This document shows, piece after piece, positions 23,726-31,912 of a DNA stretch of 54,092 bases (its first letter is position 1; every line of letters begins with the position of its first letter). The position numbers and the translations under genes are program-made. Origin of the DNA: an uncultured Bacteroidales bacterium (GTDB lineage: Bacteria > Bacteroidota > Bacteroidia > Bacteroidales > FEN-979); NCBI GenBank assembly GCA_903837605.1, contig CAILVF010000035.1:1-54092 (forward strand), read 5' to 3'. Under the pieces are notes generated by a model, which had not been told where the DNA came from, searched no databases, and saw only the letters and a list, made by a program, of their open reading frames with translations.

Positions 23726-26700
23726 TTAGAATGCTAAGTTCAGACCAAGGGTATAACTTTTTGTGCCGGGCATGTTGAAATAGTCGATACCCTGGGCATT
23801 TGAAGCACCGAGGAGGTTTGTTTCAGGATCGATTCCCTGGTATTTTGTACTGATCCAGAGGTTCGTTCCGGTGAAATACACGCTCAGTCCCTTGATGAAG
23901 GTCTTCTTCAGCAAATTAGTGAAGTTGTATGACAGTGTAACGGTACGTAAACGAACCCATCCTGAATTTTCAACATAATCAACCATAGGACCGGTAAAAC
24001 CGCTTCCAACATTCTGTGTTCTCCAGAAATAGTCAAGTTTAACAGGAATATTGTTTGTTTGTCCTTTGGAGTTCACACCCTGGAAGGTATACCATTCGTC
24101 GCGGTTTGCTGTTCCCTGTGAGGTGCCGAAATAATCCAGTGCGCCACGGGTACCATTCCACATCATACCACCGTATTTGATATCAAACAACAGGTAAAGG
24201 CTCAGGTCTTTCCACTTGAGGTTGGTTCCGATACCGGCTGTCCATTTGGGGTCAACGTTTCCTAATCCGACCATATCATTGGTCATGATTGGATAACCGT
24301 CATCACCGATAAGGAGGTTTCCATGGGAATCCCTTTGCCAGTCATAACCATAGATTGTACGGTAAGGCTGACCTGCAAAAGCATCGATTTCAGATCCTTC
24401 AAAACCACCCAGAAATAACTTGGTAACACCGGGAGCAAGAGCGTCAACATTGTTCTTGATCAATGACCAGTTCAGGAGAATATCCCAGGTCCAGCTCTTT
24501 GTTTTTATCGGAATCAGGTCAACGGTGATTTCATGTCCGTAAGTGGTCATGGAAGCTGCATTCATGGTTGTCGTAGAATAACCTGTTGAAGCTGCGATAG
24601 GAACCGAGAGGATCAGGTCCTGGCCCTTATTGTTAAAATAGGTATATGAAATACCAAAACGGTTCTGCCAGAATTTAAGGTCAGTACCGACTTCAAAGGT
24701 CTTGGTCTTTTCAGGTTTCAGCTGGTTGTTCCCAAGGTTATTGCTTAAAGCAAAAGCGTTGTTGCCGTTCCAGGGGAATACAAGACCGGTTGTCCATCCG
24801 TCAAGAACAGAAGGTGTGTTATAATAGGTCATGGTATTATAGGGGGAAGCGTCTTTTGCAACAATAGCATAAGAGATCCTTATCTTACCATAAGGCAGCA
24901 CCTTGTTATCCTTGAGGCCTGGCAGCTGAGTGAAGATCCAGCCTGCACCTACAGAGGGATAGAAGAATGAATTCTTGCCCTGGGGTAGTGTGGTCGACCA
25001 GTCGTTACGGCCTGTTAAGTTCAGGTAAAGCATGTTCTTCCATGATAACTGGAGGTCGCCATAAATAGCGGCCCTTCTGACTTCTGAAGTTGAAGTATAA
25101 GCGCTGACGGTGGTCCCGTTGTTCAGGTTATAATATTCGGGGATGACCATTCCGTTTGCAGTAGCCTGCATACCTTTATAATACTGCCGGGTCATGTTCT
25201 GGCCGACGAGGAGTTTCAGGTTGAAGTCCTTTGCAAAGTCCTTATCGATATTCATCATAAGGTCGGAGTTCATATCCTTGCTTGTTTCCTGGCCGTCTTT
25301 GTTCCAGCCATCGGGATAAGCTGCTGCTGAATATTTGTTCAGCTGGTCGTTCCATTTGCGTCCCCACCAGTCAACACCAAGGCGGTAAGTAAAGGACAGC
25401 CATTTTGTAGCAAAATAATCAACCTGTACGTTTCCTATCAAACGGTTGAGCTGGTCGGAATATTTATTCTTATTCGCGGTAAAGTACGGATTGTCATAAC
25501 CACGGCCGTGGCGGTAACTTCTTTCGATCGTTCCATTCTGCTCGGTTGACAATTCATAGCCTGCCGAGTTGTCGAATGTATTAGGGGTCCTGAGGAGGCC
25601 GAGCATAACACCTGAGGTGTTTGATCCCTGCTGGATACGGTCGCCGCCGGAGATCATATAATTTGCAGATCCGCTGAGTTTGAAATGGTCGCCCATTTTG
25701 GTGTCGCCTGCGATTTTGAAAGTATTCCTGCGGAATTTATTGTTGGGGACTATCCCTTTGGACTGGTTATCGGAGAAACTGAAATAGAAGGTCGACACAT
25801 CGGTACCGCCCGATAAAGACAGGGCGTTGTTTGTTGTGATACCTGTCTGGAAGAAGTCATAAGGATTATAGGTCTGGACTGCACCGGTTTTGGAAACCGA
25901 ACTGTTATTTGAAACATTGGCTCCGGCAACATCGAAATCTTTCCAGGTATTCCATACCGATGGATCCTTGGATAAGGACATGGTATCGTTCTTGGCGCCC
26001 CAGGTAAGCCTGTCGCCCGAATACCAATTGCCATTATGACCCTGGCCATAGGTAGTTTGCAATTTGGGCAGCATGCTTACTTTGTCCATCTGGACATAGG
26101 TGTTGAAATTCACACTGATTTTCTTGCCCGGTGTGTTCTTACCTTTCTTGGTTGTGATGACAATGGCACCTGATGCAGCGCGCAAACCATAAAGAGCTGT
26201 GGCAGCACCTCCTTTGAGGACGCTCATCGACTCGATATCATCAGGGCTGAGGTCGATATTACGGTTTGAGGTGGCAACACCGTCAACACCGTAAACACCG
26301 CCTGATTCACTACCTGAGATGGGAACTCCGTCAACTACATAAAGCGGCTGGTTGTTCTGGGTGATGGACTGGACCCCGCGGATCTGCACGTAGGTGGCAC
26401 CACCGGCAACACCGGCCGAATTGATGATCTGGACGTCGGAAACTTTACCCTGCAGTGCGTTAACGGCATCTGTACGGGCGGCTTTCATGATATCGTCAGA
26501 TCCCACGTCCTGAACTGAATAAGACAAAGCTTTGGATTCCCTTGGGATACCGATGGCAGTGACAACAACCTCATCCATATTCATGACGTCATTATCCATT
26601 GCTACATCTACGGTAGTTGCAGTTCCTAATGGAACTAACTTGGTTTTCATACCTACATAAGAGAAGGTAATACTTGTATACTTGGAAGGAACGGCAAGTA

Positions 26701-26884
26701 CATATTTGCCATCCATCCCAGTATTGGTACCAATAGTGGTACCAGGCACCACAACAGTCACCCCAGGTATAGGCTGTTTATCATCCGAAGATGTAACCGT
26801 CCCGGAAATGACGCGTGTCTGAGCAAACACTCCCTGCAAGCCTGCCATAAGCAAAATTGCAAGGATAAGCGTAAATTTTCTCAT
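23726..26884 (-). CDS. SusC/RagA-family TonB-linked outer-membrane protein
   Basis: A 1052-residue receptor with signal peptide MRKFTLILAILLMAGLQGVFAQ. It has a carboxypeptidase-regulatory-like domain (VISGTVTSSDDKQPIPGVTVVVPG ... GMDGKYVLAVP, about residues 25-100), the SusC-linking motif MDEVVVTAIGIPRESKAL, a plug (VQIRGVQSITQNNQPLYVVDGVPI, ALYGLRAASGAIVITTKKGK, about 110-250) and a large barrel ending LGLNLAF. It imports the ligand captured by the adjacent SusD protein. The promoter 95 to 126 bases upstream gives the leader of about 90 bases typical of susC genes. Confidence 0.95.
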   Translation of the reverse strand: MRKFTLILAILLMAGLQGVFAQTRVISGTVTSSDDKQPIPGVTVVVPGTTIGTNTGMDGKYVLAVPSKYTSITFSYVGMKTKLVPLGTATTVDVAMDNDVMNMDEVVVTAIGIPRESKALSYSVQDVGSDDIMKAARTDAVNALQGKVSDVQIINSAGVAGGATYVQIRGVQSITQNNQPLYVVDGVPISGSESGGVYGVDGVATSNRNIDLSPDDIESMSVLKGGAATALYGLRAASGAIVITTKKGKNTPGKKISVNFNTYVQMDKVSMLPKLQTTYGQGHNGNWYSGDRLTWGAKNDTMSLSKDPSVWNTWKDFDVAGANVSNNSSVSKTGAVQTYNPYDFFQTGITTNNALSLSGGTDVSTFYFSFSDNQSKGIVPNNKFRRNTFKIAGDTKMGDHFKLSGSANYMISGGDRIQQGSNTSGVMLGLLRTPNTFDNSAGYELSTEQNGTIERSYRHGRGYDNPYFTANKNKYSDQLNRLIGNVQVDYFATKWLSFTYRLGVDWWGRKWNDQLNKYSAAAYPDGWNKDGQETSKDMNSDLMMNIDKDFAKDFNLKLLVGQNMTRQYYKGMQATANGMVIPEYYNLNNGTTVSAYTSTSEVRRAAIYGDLQLSWKNMLYLNLTGRNDWSTTLPQGKNSFFYPSVGAGWIFTQLPGLKDNKVLPYGKIRISYAIVAKDASPYNTMTYYNTPSVLDGWTTGLVFPWNGNNAFALSNNLGNNQLKPEKTKTFEVGTDLKFWQNRFGISYTYFNNKGQDLILSVPIAASTGYSTTTMNAASMTTYGHEITVDLIPIKTKSWTWDILLNWSLIKNNVDALAPGVTKLFLGGFEGSEIDAFAGQPYRTIYGYDWQRDSHGNLLIGDDGYPIMTNDMVGLGNVDPKWTAGIGTNLKWKDLSLYLLFDIKYGGMMWNGTRGALDYFGTSQGTANRDEWYTFQGVNSKGQTNNIPVKLDYFWRTQNVGSGFTGPMVDYVENSGWVRLRTVTLSYNFTNLLKKTFIKGLSVYFTGTNLWISTKYQGIDPETNLLGASNAQGIDYFNMPGTKSYTLGLNLAF

Positions 26885-26978
26885 AACCGTTGATTTTTGT
26901 TAGTAAATGTGTTAATAATCAGTGACATTAATAGATTGGGATTATATTGTGATTTATTTAACTGCCACTAAGAAAAAG

Positions 26979-27010
26979 CAAGTTTACTACTTTGTTAGGG
27001 GATTAACAAA
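26979..27010 (-). promoter_or_regulatory. Promoter of the SusCD pair
   Basis: On the minus strand TTTG (plus-strand 27007-27010) is followed after exactly 20 bases by TAAACTTG (26979-26986), one base from TAnnTTTG. Transcription would begin near 26974, leaving a 90-base leader before susC. No anti-sigma/ECF pair is adjacent. Confidence 0.6.
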
Positions 27011-27045
27011 AAAAAAACGAAAAAAATATACTTTTTTTTTACCCT

Positions 27046-27465
27046 TTAACGGAATCGTCTGAAATACAATCCGAATAATACAAGGAAAGCAATAAAGATG
27101 ATTGTTCCGGAAAATGCCAGGCCCGGGAATGCCATATGGAAGGAGGCAAGAAGAAGGGAAGAAACCCCGAAAATATAATACCCATACCTGCGAAGCTTCC
27201 ATATAAGTATTATACCTGAGAAAGCAGATATGAAAAGCAGGGAATAAGCCGCCAGGATCATTTTAATCTCAAATCCCGAAAACCTGTTTGACGGTGTGTA
27301 CAGGTTGATCGCATTGCTGACCCAGCCTGAGAAGAATAAACCTGCAAGAAACAAAACCGAGAAAACGAAAAAATAAACCCAGCCGAAAATGCATAGCACC
27401 TCAAGAAAAAACGGGCGTTTTCGCAGGGGAACAGGGTTGGGGGTATCGGGTGAGTGGGTATCCAT
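27046..27465 (-). CDS. Small four-helix membrane protein, paralogue 1
   Basis: A 139-residue protein of unknown function. A Pro-rich polar N terminus (about 20 residues) is followed by four hydrophobic helices (about 24-48, 68-86, 96-112 and 115-135) and a basic tail YFRRFR. The third-helix entry IWKLRRYGYYIFGVSSLLL parallels MWNLKKNGFHIYTISQILL in the gene at 27557-28006, so the two look like diverged tandem duplicates. A heptamer repeat array separates them. It probably belongs to the hutH transcript. I do not recognise a named family. Confidence 0.6.
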   Translation of the reverse strand: MDTHSPDTPNPVPLRKRPFFLEVLCIFGWVYFFVFSVLFLAGLFFSGWVSNAINLYTPSNRFSGFEIKMILAAYSLLFISAFSGIILIWKLRRYGYYIFGVSSLLLASFHMAFPGLAFSGTIIFIAFLVLFGLYFRRFR

Positions 27466-27479
27466 GGTCGTTTCGAAAG

Positions 27480-27556
27480 TGAACAGTGAATAAGGAACAG
27501 TGAATAGTGAACGGTGAACAGTCCCCAGTCACCAGTACCTGGTCACTATTCACCGC
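27480..27556. repeat. Heptamer-phased short tandem array
   Basis: Eleven consecutive 7-bp words run without a phase break: TGAACAG, TGAATAA, GGAACAG, TGAATAG, TGAACGG, TGAACAG, then TCCCCAG, TCACCAG, TACCTGG, TCACTAT, TCACCGC. The first half is a TGAACAG family and the second half carries its complement, so 27500-27510 pairs perfectly with 27543-27553. The array abuts the stop codon of the gene at 27557. Confidence 0.8.
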
Positions 27557-28006
27557 TTATGTCATTAGTTTCAGGTGTGTGGAATATAAAATTACGAAAG
27601 TTCCGGAAAGGATGATATCAAAGATAGACGGACCCGGCAGCTGGAAGAAATACATAGGGGCGAGGATCAGCAGGATCTGGGATATGGTATAAATATGGAA
27701 TCCGTTCTTTTTCAGGTTCCACATCATAACCGCACCAATTACCGAAAACGCGTATAATATTGCATTTACAAAGAAAAACATTGGCCTGCCCCCGGTGATC
27801 ATTTCCAGTCCGGGCAGCTTGAATTTTTCTGAAAAATCAGTTGCGATTGCAACAAACTGATCAAAAAATGCCCCTACAAACAGGCTTGAAATAAATGTAA
27901 GTCCGCCATTAACGAAAGTTAAAATACAGAGTATTGTAAGCAGGTTTGGCCTGCCCGGGGGCGGTGGCCCCGGGGCAGATCCGTTCGTTAAGGGTTCTTC
28001 TTCCAT
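27557..28006 (-). CDS. Small four-helix membrane protein, paralogue 2
   Basis: A 149-residue protein of unknown function. A Pro/Gly-rich N terminus (GSAPGPPPPGRPNL) is followed by four hydrophobic segments (about 22-45, 72-92, 100-118 and 122-143). The layout and the MWNLKKNGFHIYTISQ segment match the neighbouring protein at 27046-27465. It starts eight bases after the hutH stop, so co-transcription with hutH is likely, but there is no functional link to histidine breakdown that I can show. Confidence 0.65.
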   Translation of the reverse strand: MEEEPLTNGSAPGPPPPGRPNLLTILCILTFVNGGLTFISSLFVGAFFDQFVAIATDFSEKFKLPGLEMITGGRPMFFFVNAILYAFSVIGAVMMWNLKKNGFHIYTISQILLILAPMYFFQLPGPSIFDIILSGTFVILYSTHLKLMT

Positions 28007-28014
28007 AATTCAGT

Positions 28015-29538
28015 TTATTCCAGGCTGCCAACCGCCTTTTCGACCTCATTCAGGATCTCGCAGGATTTCACGAGTTCTTTCATCTTGTTATGATCAGGGT
28101 ACAGAGGCCTGTCAATTTCGAGGAAATCAACATATTTACGTATCACTTCCCTGGCTTTGGTCGTTCCAACCCCGAATTTATATTCACGGAAGTCAAGCGC
28201 CTGGGCTGCCGCCATGAATTCGATACCGAGTATACCGTATGCATTGTCAAGGATCTGGAAGTTTTTCATGGCGGTGTTCATCCCCATGGAAACGAAATCT
28301 TCCTGGTCGGCGGCGGCAGGTATGGACTGGATGGATGCCGGCATTGAAAGGATACGCTGTTCAACGATCTGCATATCGGCGGTATACTGGCTCAGCATCA
28401 ATCCGCTGAACATCCCTGCGCCTTTTGTCAGAAATGCGGGAAGCCCCACACTCAGAGCGGGATGGTTCAGGCGGTTCATTCGGCGCTCGCTCATTACCGA
28501 TACCATAGTGACAATATAACCTGCCATATCCATAGGCACCGAAACAGGGGATCCCTGGAAATTGGCGCCTGAAAGCTGGAGGTTCTCATCAGGGAAAAAG
28601 ACAGGGTTATCGCCCACCCCGTTCAATTCGATCTCAACCTGGGAACGTGCGTATGCCAATGCATCATGGGCTGCCCCGATAACCTGGGGTGTTGAACGCA
28701 TGGAATAAGCATCCTGGACCTTGCATTTAACTTTAAGTTCGGCCAGGTCGCCCCCCGAAACGCACTTTAAAATTGCAGCAGCAGAGCGTACAGCTCCTTT
28801 AAAGCCGCGGATCTCATGCAGCTTGGGGCTGTAAGGCCTCATATTGGCTTTCATGGCTTCGAGCGACATGGAAGCCGCGATCTCGGCCTGTTTCAGCCAG
28901 TTATTCGCATCGTAAAGGTACAAAGCGCTCATGGCTGTGAGCACATTTGAACCATTGATGGTTGCCAGGCCGTCACGGGCTTTCAGTCCGGGAACAGGAA
29001 TGCCTGCAAGATCCAGGGCTTCCTTCCCTTCATACAATTTGCCTTCGTAATATGCCTGTCCTTCTCCCATCATGAGCAGGGCGATCTGCGACATCGGCGC
29101 CAGGTCGCCGCAAGCGCCAACGGAGCCTTTCTGGCATACCATGGGAGTAACTCCCTTATTCAGCATATCCACAAGGGTCTGGGTGATCTCAATCCGTGAC
29201 CCGCTGTTCCCGTGGGCATGAACATTGATACGGCCGAGCATGGCGCCACGCACCCAGTCGATGGGCATGGGGTCGCCTATGCCTGCAGCATGGTTATATA
29301 TAAGGTATTTCTGAAAGTCCTTAACCTGGTCGTCATTCAGCACGACTTCCGAAAATTCGCCTATCCCGGTATTTACTCCGTACATGATCTCATGCGCCTC
29401 GATTTTCCTTTCGAGCATGGCGCGGCATTTATTGATACGTTCAACGGACTGGGGGGCGAGCTGAACTTTTTCTCCGTGCCGGGCAACACGTACAACGTCT
29501 TCAATGGTAAGCCCGGATCCTTTTATGATAAGTGTCAT
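28015..29538 (-). CDS. hutH: Histidine/aromatic amino-acid ammonia-lyase with Ala-Cys-Gly MIO triad
   Basis: A 507-residue lyase that eliminates ammonia from histidine (to urocanate) or a related aromatic amino acid through the self-made MIO electrophile. The N-terminal catalytic tyrosine sits in MYGVNTGIGEFS. The MIO loop reads GSVGACGDLAPMSQ, with Cys (codon 29110-29112) where Ser is normal. The specificity-pocket segment is YNHAAGIG, closer to the Ser-His of histidine lyases than to the His-Leu of tyrosine lyases. NGVGDNPVF, QLSGANFQG and EQEDFVSMG-like PAAADQEDFVSMGMN complete the active site. hutU, hutI and hutG are absent from the window. The palindromic element at 29581-29700 lies just upstream. 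Confidence 0.85.
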   Translation of the reverse strand: MTLIIKGSGLTIEDVVRVARHGEKVQLAPQSVERINKCRAMLERKIEAHEIMYGVNTGIGEFSEVVLNDDQVKDFQKYLIYNHAAGIGDPMPIDWVRGAMLGRINVHAHGNSGSRIEITQTLVDMLNKGVTPMVCQKGSVGACGDLAPMSQIALLMMGEGQAYYEGKLYEGKEALDLAGIPVPGLKARDGLATINGSNVLTAMSALYLYDANNWLKQAEIAASMSLEAMKANMRPYSPKLHEIRGFKGAVRSAAAILKCVSGGDLAELKVKCKVQDAYSMRSTPQVIGAAHDALAYARSQVEIELNGVGDNPVFFPDENLQLSGANFQGSPVSVPMDMAGYIVTMVSVMSERRMNRLNHPALSVGLPAFLTKGAGMFSGLMLSQYTADMQIVEQRILSMPASIQSIPAAADQEDFVSMGMNTAMKNFQILDNAYGILGIEFMAAAQALDFREYKFGVGTTKAREVIRKYVDFLEIDRPLYPDHNKMKELVKSCEILNEVEKAVGSLE

Positions 29539-29580
29539 TTGTGTAATTTTTTAGGGTTTGTGTTCATGAACTGCTCCTTG

Positions 29581-29700
29581 CTTTCATATGCCGCAACGCT
29601 GCTGCTGTTTATCTGCGCTCAATTCCGGCCGTACCCTGATTTTCAGGTACCACCAGTTTCGCTTCGATAACCAAAGGCAGCTTATGCGGCATATTTCGCT
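29581..29700 (-). repeat. 120-bp palindromic interspersed element, copy 2
   Basis: The reverse complement of this stretch aligns along its full length with 4368-4487. Its terminal arms ATATGCCGCA and TGCGGCATAT are a perfect 10-bp inverted repeat. Inner arms CTGC...TTATC and GATAA...GCAG also pair. Where the two copies differ in the stem, the partner base usually differs too. It sits 43 bases upstream of the hutH start, in the hisS-hutH gap. The remaining 76 bases of that gap, up to the hisS stop, show nothing recognisable. Confidence 0.65.
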
Positions 29701-29776
29701 GATCGCAGCTACTCTGAGCCGATCACCCATGAACGGGCACCTAAAATTGAAATACGGAATGTTCTTTTTACCATTT

Positions 29777-31174
29777 TTATATTTTTTTAAGACTGCGGAT
29801 GAATTCTTCCCGGCTTAACCGGTTTTGCTCCCCGCTTTCAAGATCTTTTACAGTGAGCAGTCCGCTCTCCATTTCATCCTTTCCGATCAGCACTGCCAGC
29901 GGGATTTGTTTACGGCTTGCATACTCCAGCTGCTTCTTCAGTTTGGATGGATCAGGGTATATCTCGGCAGGTATCCCTTCCTGCCTTAATTCATTCAGCA
30001 CTTTGAGCGCGAACCTTTCTTCTTCGGGGCCGAAATTGACAAATAAAACCCTGGTTGTATGCTGTATGGTTTCAGGAAACCGGTTCAGTTCGTTCATCAC
30101 ATCATAAATGCGGTCGGCACCAAATGAAATTCCGACACCTGAAACACCCGGCAATCCAAAGATCCCTGTCAGGTCATCATAGCGTCCGCCTCCGCAGATG
30201 CTGCCCATGGCAGCTTCATTGGCCTTCACTTCCATGATGGTCCCGGTATAGTAGTTCAGCCCGCGGGCAAGACGTACATCAAAGGTCCATTTATTCCGAA
30301 GATCAAGATCTTTCAAAAGGGTTACAAGGTGTTTCAGTTCAGCTATCCCTTTCATTCCCGTTTCGGAACGTTTGAACAGATCCTCAAGAACCACAATTTT
30401 ATCATTTATCCTGCCTTCCATCAGCAGCACAGGCTGAAGGGCCGTGACTGCTGAATCGCCAAGTCCTTTTTCCTTCAGTTCGAGGCAGACCTTTTCCAAA
30501 CCTATTTTATCAAGTTTGTCAATGGCCACAGTGATCTCGTTCATCTTTTCAGGAGCTCCTATGGCTTCTGCAATTCCTGCCAGTATCTTGCGGTTGTTGA
30601 ACAGGGTCGTTGTTTGAATACCAAGGCGTGAAAACACTTCGTCTATGATCTGGATCAGCTCGACTTCATATAACAATGAAGGGCTGCCGACAACATCCAC
30701 ATCGCATTGAAAGAACTCCCGGTACCTCCCTTTCTGGGGCCGGTCGGCACGCCAGACAGGCTGGATCTGGTAACGTTTGAAAGGAAACACCAGTTCGTTC
30801 TGATGCTGCACTACGAACCTTGCAAAAGGAACGGTAAGATCGTAGCGAAGTCCTTTTTCAGAGATATGCCGGGTAATGGAAGCGAGATCCGTGACTCGTG
30901 ACTCGTGATCCGGTTCCCGGTTCCCGGCTCCCGGGTCCCGAATTCCTTCCAGGTAGTTCCCCGAGTTTAGGATCTTGAACAGCAGTTTGTCTCCCTCTTC
31001 CCCGTATTTACCCATCAATGTTGACAGGTTTTCCATCGCCGGGGTCTCTATGGGCAGGTAGCCGAAGATCTCGAAAACAGAGCGGACTGTATTAAAAATA
31101 TAGTTACGCCTCACCATTTCGGCCGGCGTAAAATCACGGGTTCCTTTGGGAATGGAAGGTTTCTGGACTGACAT
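29777..31174 (-). CDS. hisS: Histidyl-tRNA synthetase with a repeat-derived insert
   Basis: A 465-residue class II synthetase that charges tRNA-His. It has motif 1 region KGTRDFTPAEM, LMGKYGEEGDKLLFKI, motif 2 GLRYDLTVPFARFV ... RYQIQPVWRADRPQKGRYREF, the HisA boxes ARGLNYYTG and GGGRYDDL, motif 3 GVGISFGADRI, and the C-terminal anticodon-binding domain. Between NSGNYLEGI and ISEKGLRYDL the linker is about nine residues longer than in the Bacteroides enzyme as I recall it. The insert, encoded by 30891-30947, is translated from heptamer repeats (RDPGAG, NREPDHES). The start at 31174 lies about 16 bases from a TATATTTG box. Confidence 0.96.
   Translation of the reverse strand: MSVQKPSIPKGTRDFTPAEMVRRNYIFNTVRSVFEIFGYLPIETPAMENLSTLMGKYGEEGDKLLFKILNSGNYLEGIRDPGAGNREPDHESRVTDLASITRHISEKGLRYDLTVPFARFVVQHQNELVFPFKRYQIQPVWRADRPQKGRYREFFQCDVDVVGSPSLLYEVELIQIIDEVFSRLGIQTTTLFNNRKILAGIAEAIGAPEKMNEITVAIDKLDKIGLEKVCLELKEKGLGDSAVTALQPVLLMEGRINDKIVVLEDLFKRSETGMKGIAELKHLVTLLKDLDLRNKWTFDVRLARGLNYYTGTIMEVKANEAAMGSICGGGRYDDLTGIFGLPGVSGVGISFGADRIYDVMNELNRFPETIQHTTRVLFVNFGPEEERFALKVLNELRQEGIPAEIYPDPSKLKKQLEYASRKQIPLAVLIGKDEMESGLLTVKDLESGEQNRLSREEFIRSLKKI
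30891..30947. repeat. In-frame heptamer array inside hisS
   Basis: Eight units in exact 7-bp phase: CGTGACT, CGTGACT, CGTGATC, CGGTTCC, CGGTTCC, CGGCTCC, CGGGTCC, CGAATTCC (the last is 8). The array is of the same type as the intergenic heptamer arrays and is translated in frame as part of HisRS. Confidence 0.8.
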
Positions 31175-31189
31175 TCAAAGGTATTTGTG

Positions 31190-31197
31190 CAAATATA
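31190..31197 (-). promoter_or_regulatory. hisS: TAnnTTTG -7 box of hisS
   Basis: The minus strand reads TATATTTG, predicting a leader of about 12 bases. Confidence 0.5.
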
Positions 31198-31221
31198 GTA
31201 AAATTCGAAACTCCTGCTAAG

Positions 31222-31355
31222 GTGATGCAGGATTCAAGATGATTGCTCTGTGCGCCGATAGCTGGATTACTGGATAACAGGATATCAATTATCCGGCTAT
31301 CGGCGCGAAGGGCCTGATCGGATGCTTTGCTGCCTTATCCTGCAACCTGCATCAA
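31222..31355. repeat. Composite palindromic repeat downstream of the WbuC gene
   Basis: Inner arms 31252-31267 and 31291-31306 (GCGCCGATAGCTGGAT and its near-perfect complement, 15 of 16 pairs) flank octamer words ending in TGGAT. Outer arms TGATGCAGG (31223-31231) and CCTGCATCA (31346-31354) enclose the whole. The right half (31287-31344) shares about 50 of 58 bases with 33698-33755. Its end covers the WbuC stop codon, so it could also act as that gene's transcript end. Confidence 0.65.
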
Positions 31356-31840
31356 ATGTTGGATGTAAATGTGGTGCCTGTTCCTGCGATCAGTTTTTTT
31401 AGGTAGGGAACAGCCTTCGGTGACCCCTCGGCAGGTGCCCAGGGAGCGAAGTTTTTATCATCCACCGGGCTGTACGGGCCATCTTTAAACTCATAAGCCA
31501 CGGTTCCGCTCTCGAGTGAAACTATGGTATGGAAAGTTTTTTCGGGTATCTCCACCCCGTAAGCACCAATGGCGGGATCGAGCACAATGTGTTCAACAAC
31601 GTTCCCTTCGTTATCGAATTCCACAACCAGGATGCGTCCCCTGAGTGCAAAGAACACTTCACGTTTATCGGGATCCTCGTGTTTATGCGGCTGGATATAG
31701 CTCAATGGTTCCATGGCATTAAGCAGCCGCTGGAGGGTGTCGGAATACTCCTTGTGGAAGTTGTAATTCTTCCGGCAGCGGGCTGATGCCTTTGCTTCAG
31801 CAGTGGTGGCGTCGAGAAGGGTTTTGTCGATGTGGATCAT
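31352..31840 (-). CDS. WbuC-family cupin-fold metalloprotein
   Basis: A 162-residue protein of the WbuC family. It starts IHIDKTLLDATTAEAKASARCRKNYNFH and has the cupin metal motif PHKHEDPDKREVFFALRG (two His and a Glu), with a later His in EKTFHTIVSLESGTVAYEFKDGPY. WbuC proteins occur in O-antigen and polysaccharide loci, but their reaction is not established. The nearby ettA and glycosyltransferase genes leave a cell-surface role open. The gene lies between repeat arrays: an octamer array ends 18 bases upstream of its start, and a palindromic repeat overlaps its stop. Confidence 0.85.
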   Translation of the reverse strand: MIHIDKTLLDATTAEAKASARCRKNYNFHKEYSDTLQRLLNAMEPLSYIQPHKHEDPDKREVFFALRGRILVVEFDNEGNVVEHIVLDPAIGAYGVEIPEKTFHTIVSLESGTVAYEFKDGPYSPVDDKNFAPWAPAEGSPKAVPYLKKLIAGTGTTFTSNI

Positions 31841-31858
31841 ACCTGGATTGTTTTTATA

Positions 31859-31906
31859 GCTGGATGGCTGGATATCTGGTTATCCAGTTAACCAGCTATC
31901 CAGCAT
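31859..31906. repeat. Octamer-phased array with inverted symmetry
   Basis: Six octamers in phase: AGCTGGAT, GGCTGGAT, ATCTGGTT, then ATCCAGTT, AACCAGCT, ATCCAGCA. The second half is the complement family of the first, giving a hairpin of about 17 bp per arm. It fills the gap between the ettA stop and the WbuC start. Confidence 0.75.
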
Positions 31907-31912
31907 GTGTTA

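Noticed and set aside
22272..26884. Complete polysaccharide utilisation locus
   Set aside because: Only a SusC/SusD pair is present; no glycoside hydrolase, sulfatase, sensor or sigma/anti-sigma pair is nearby.
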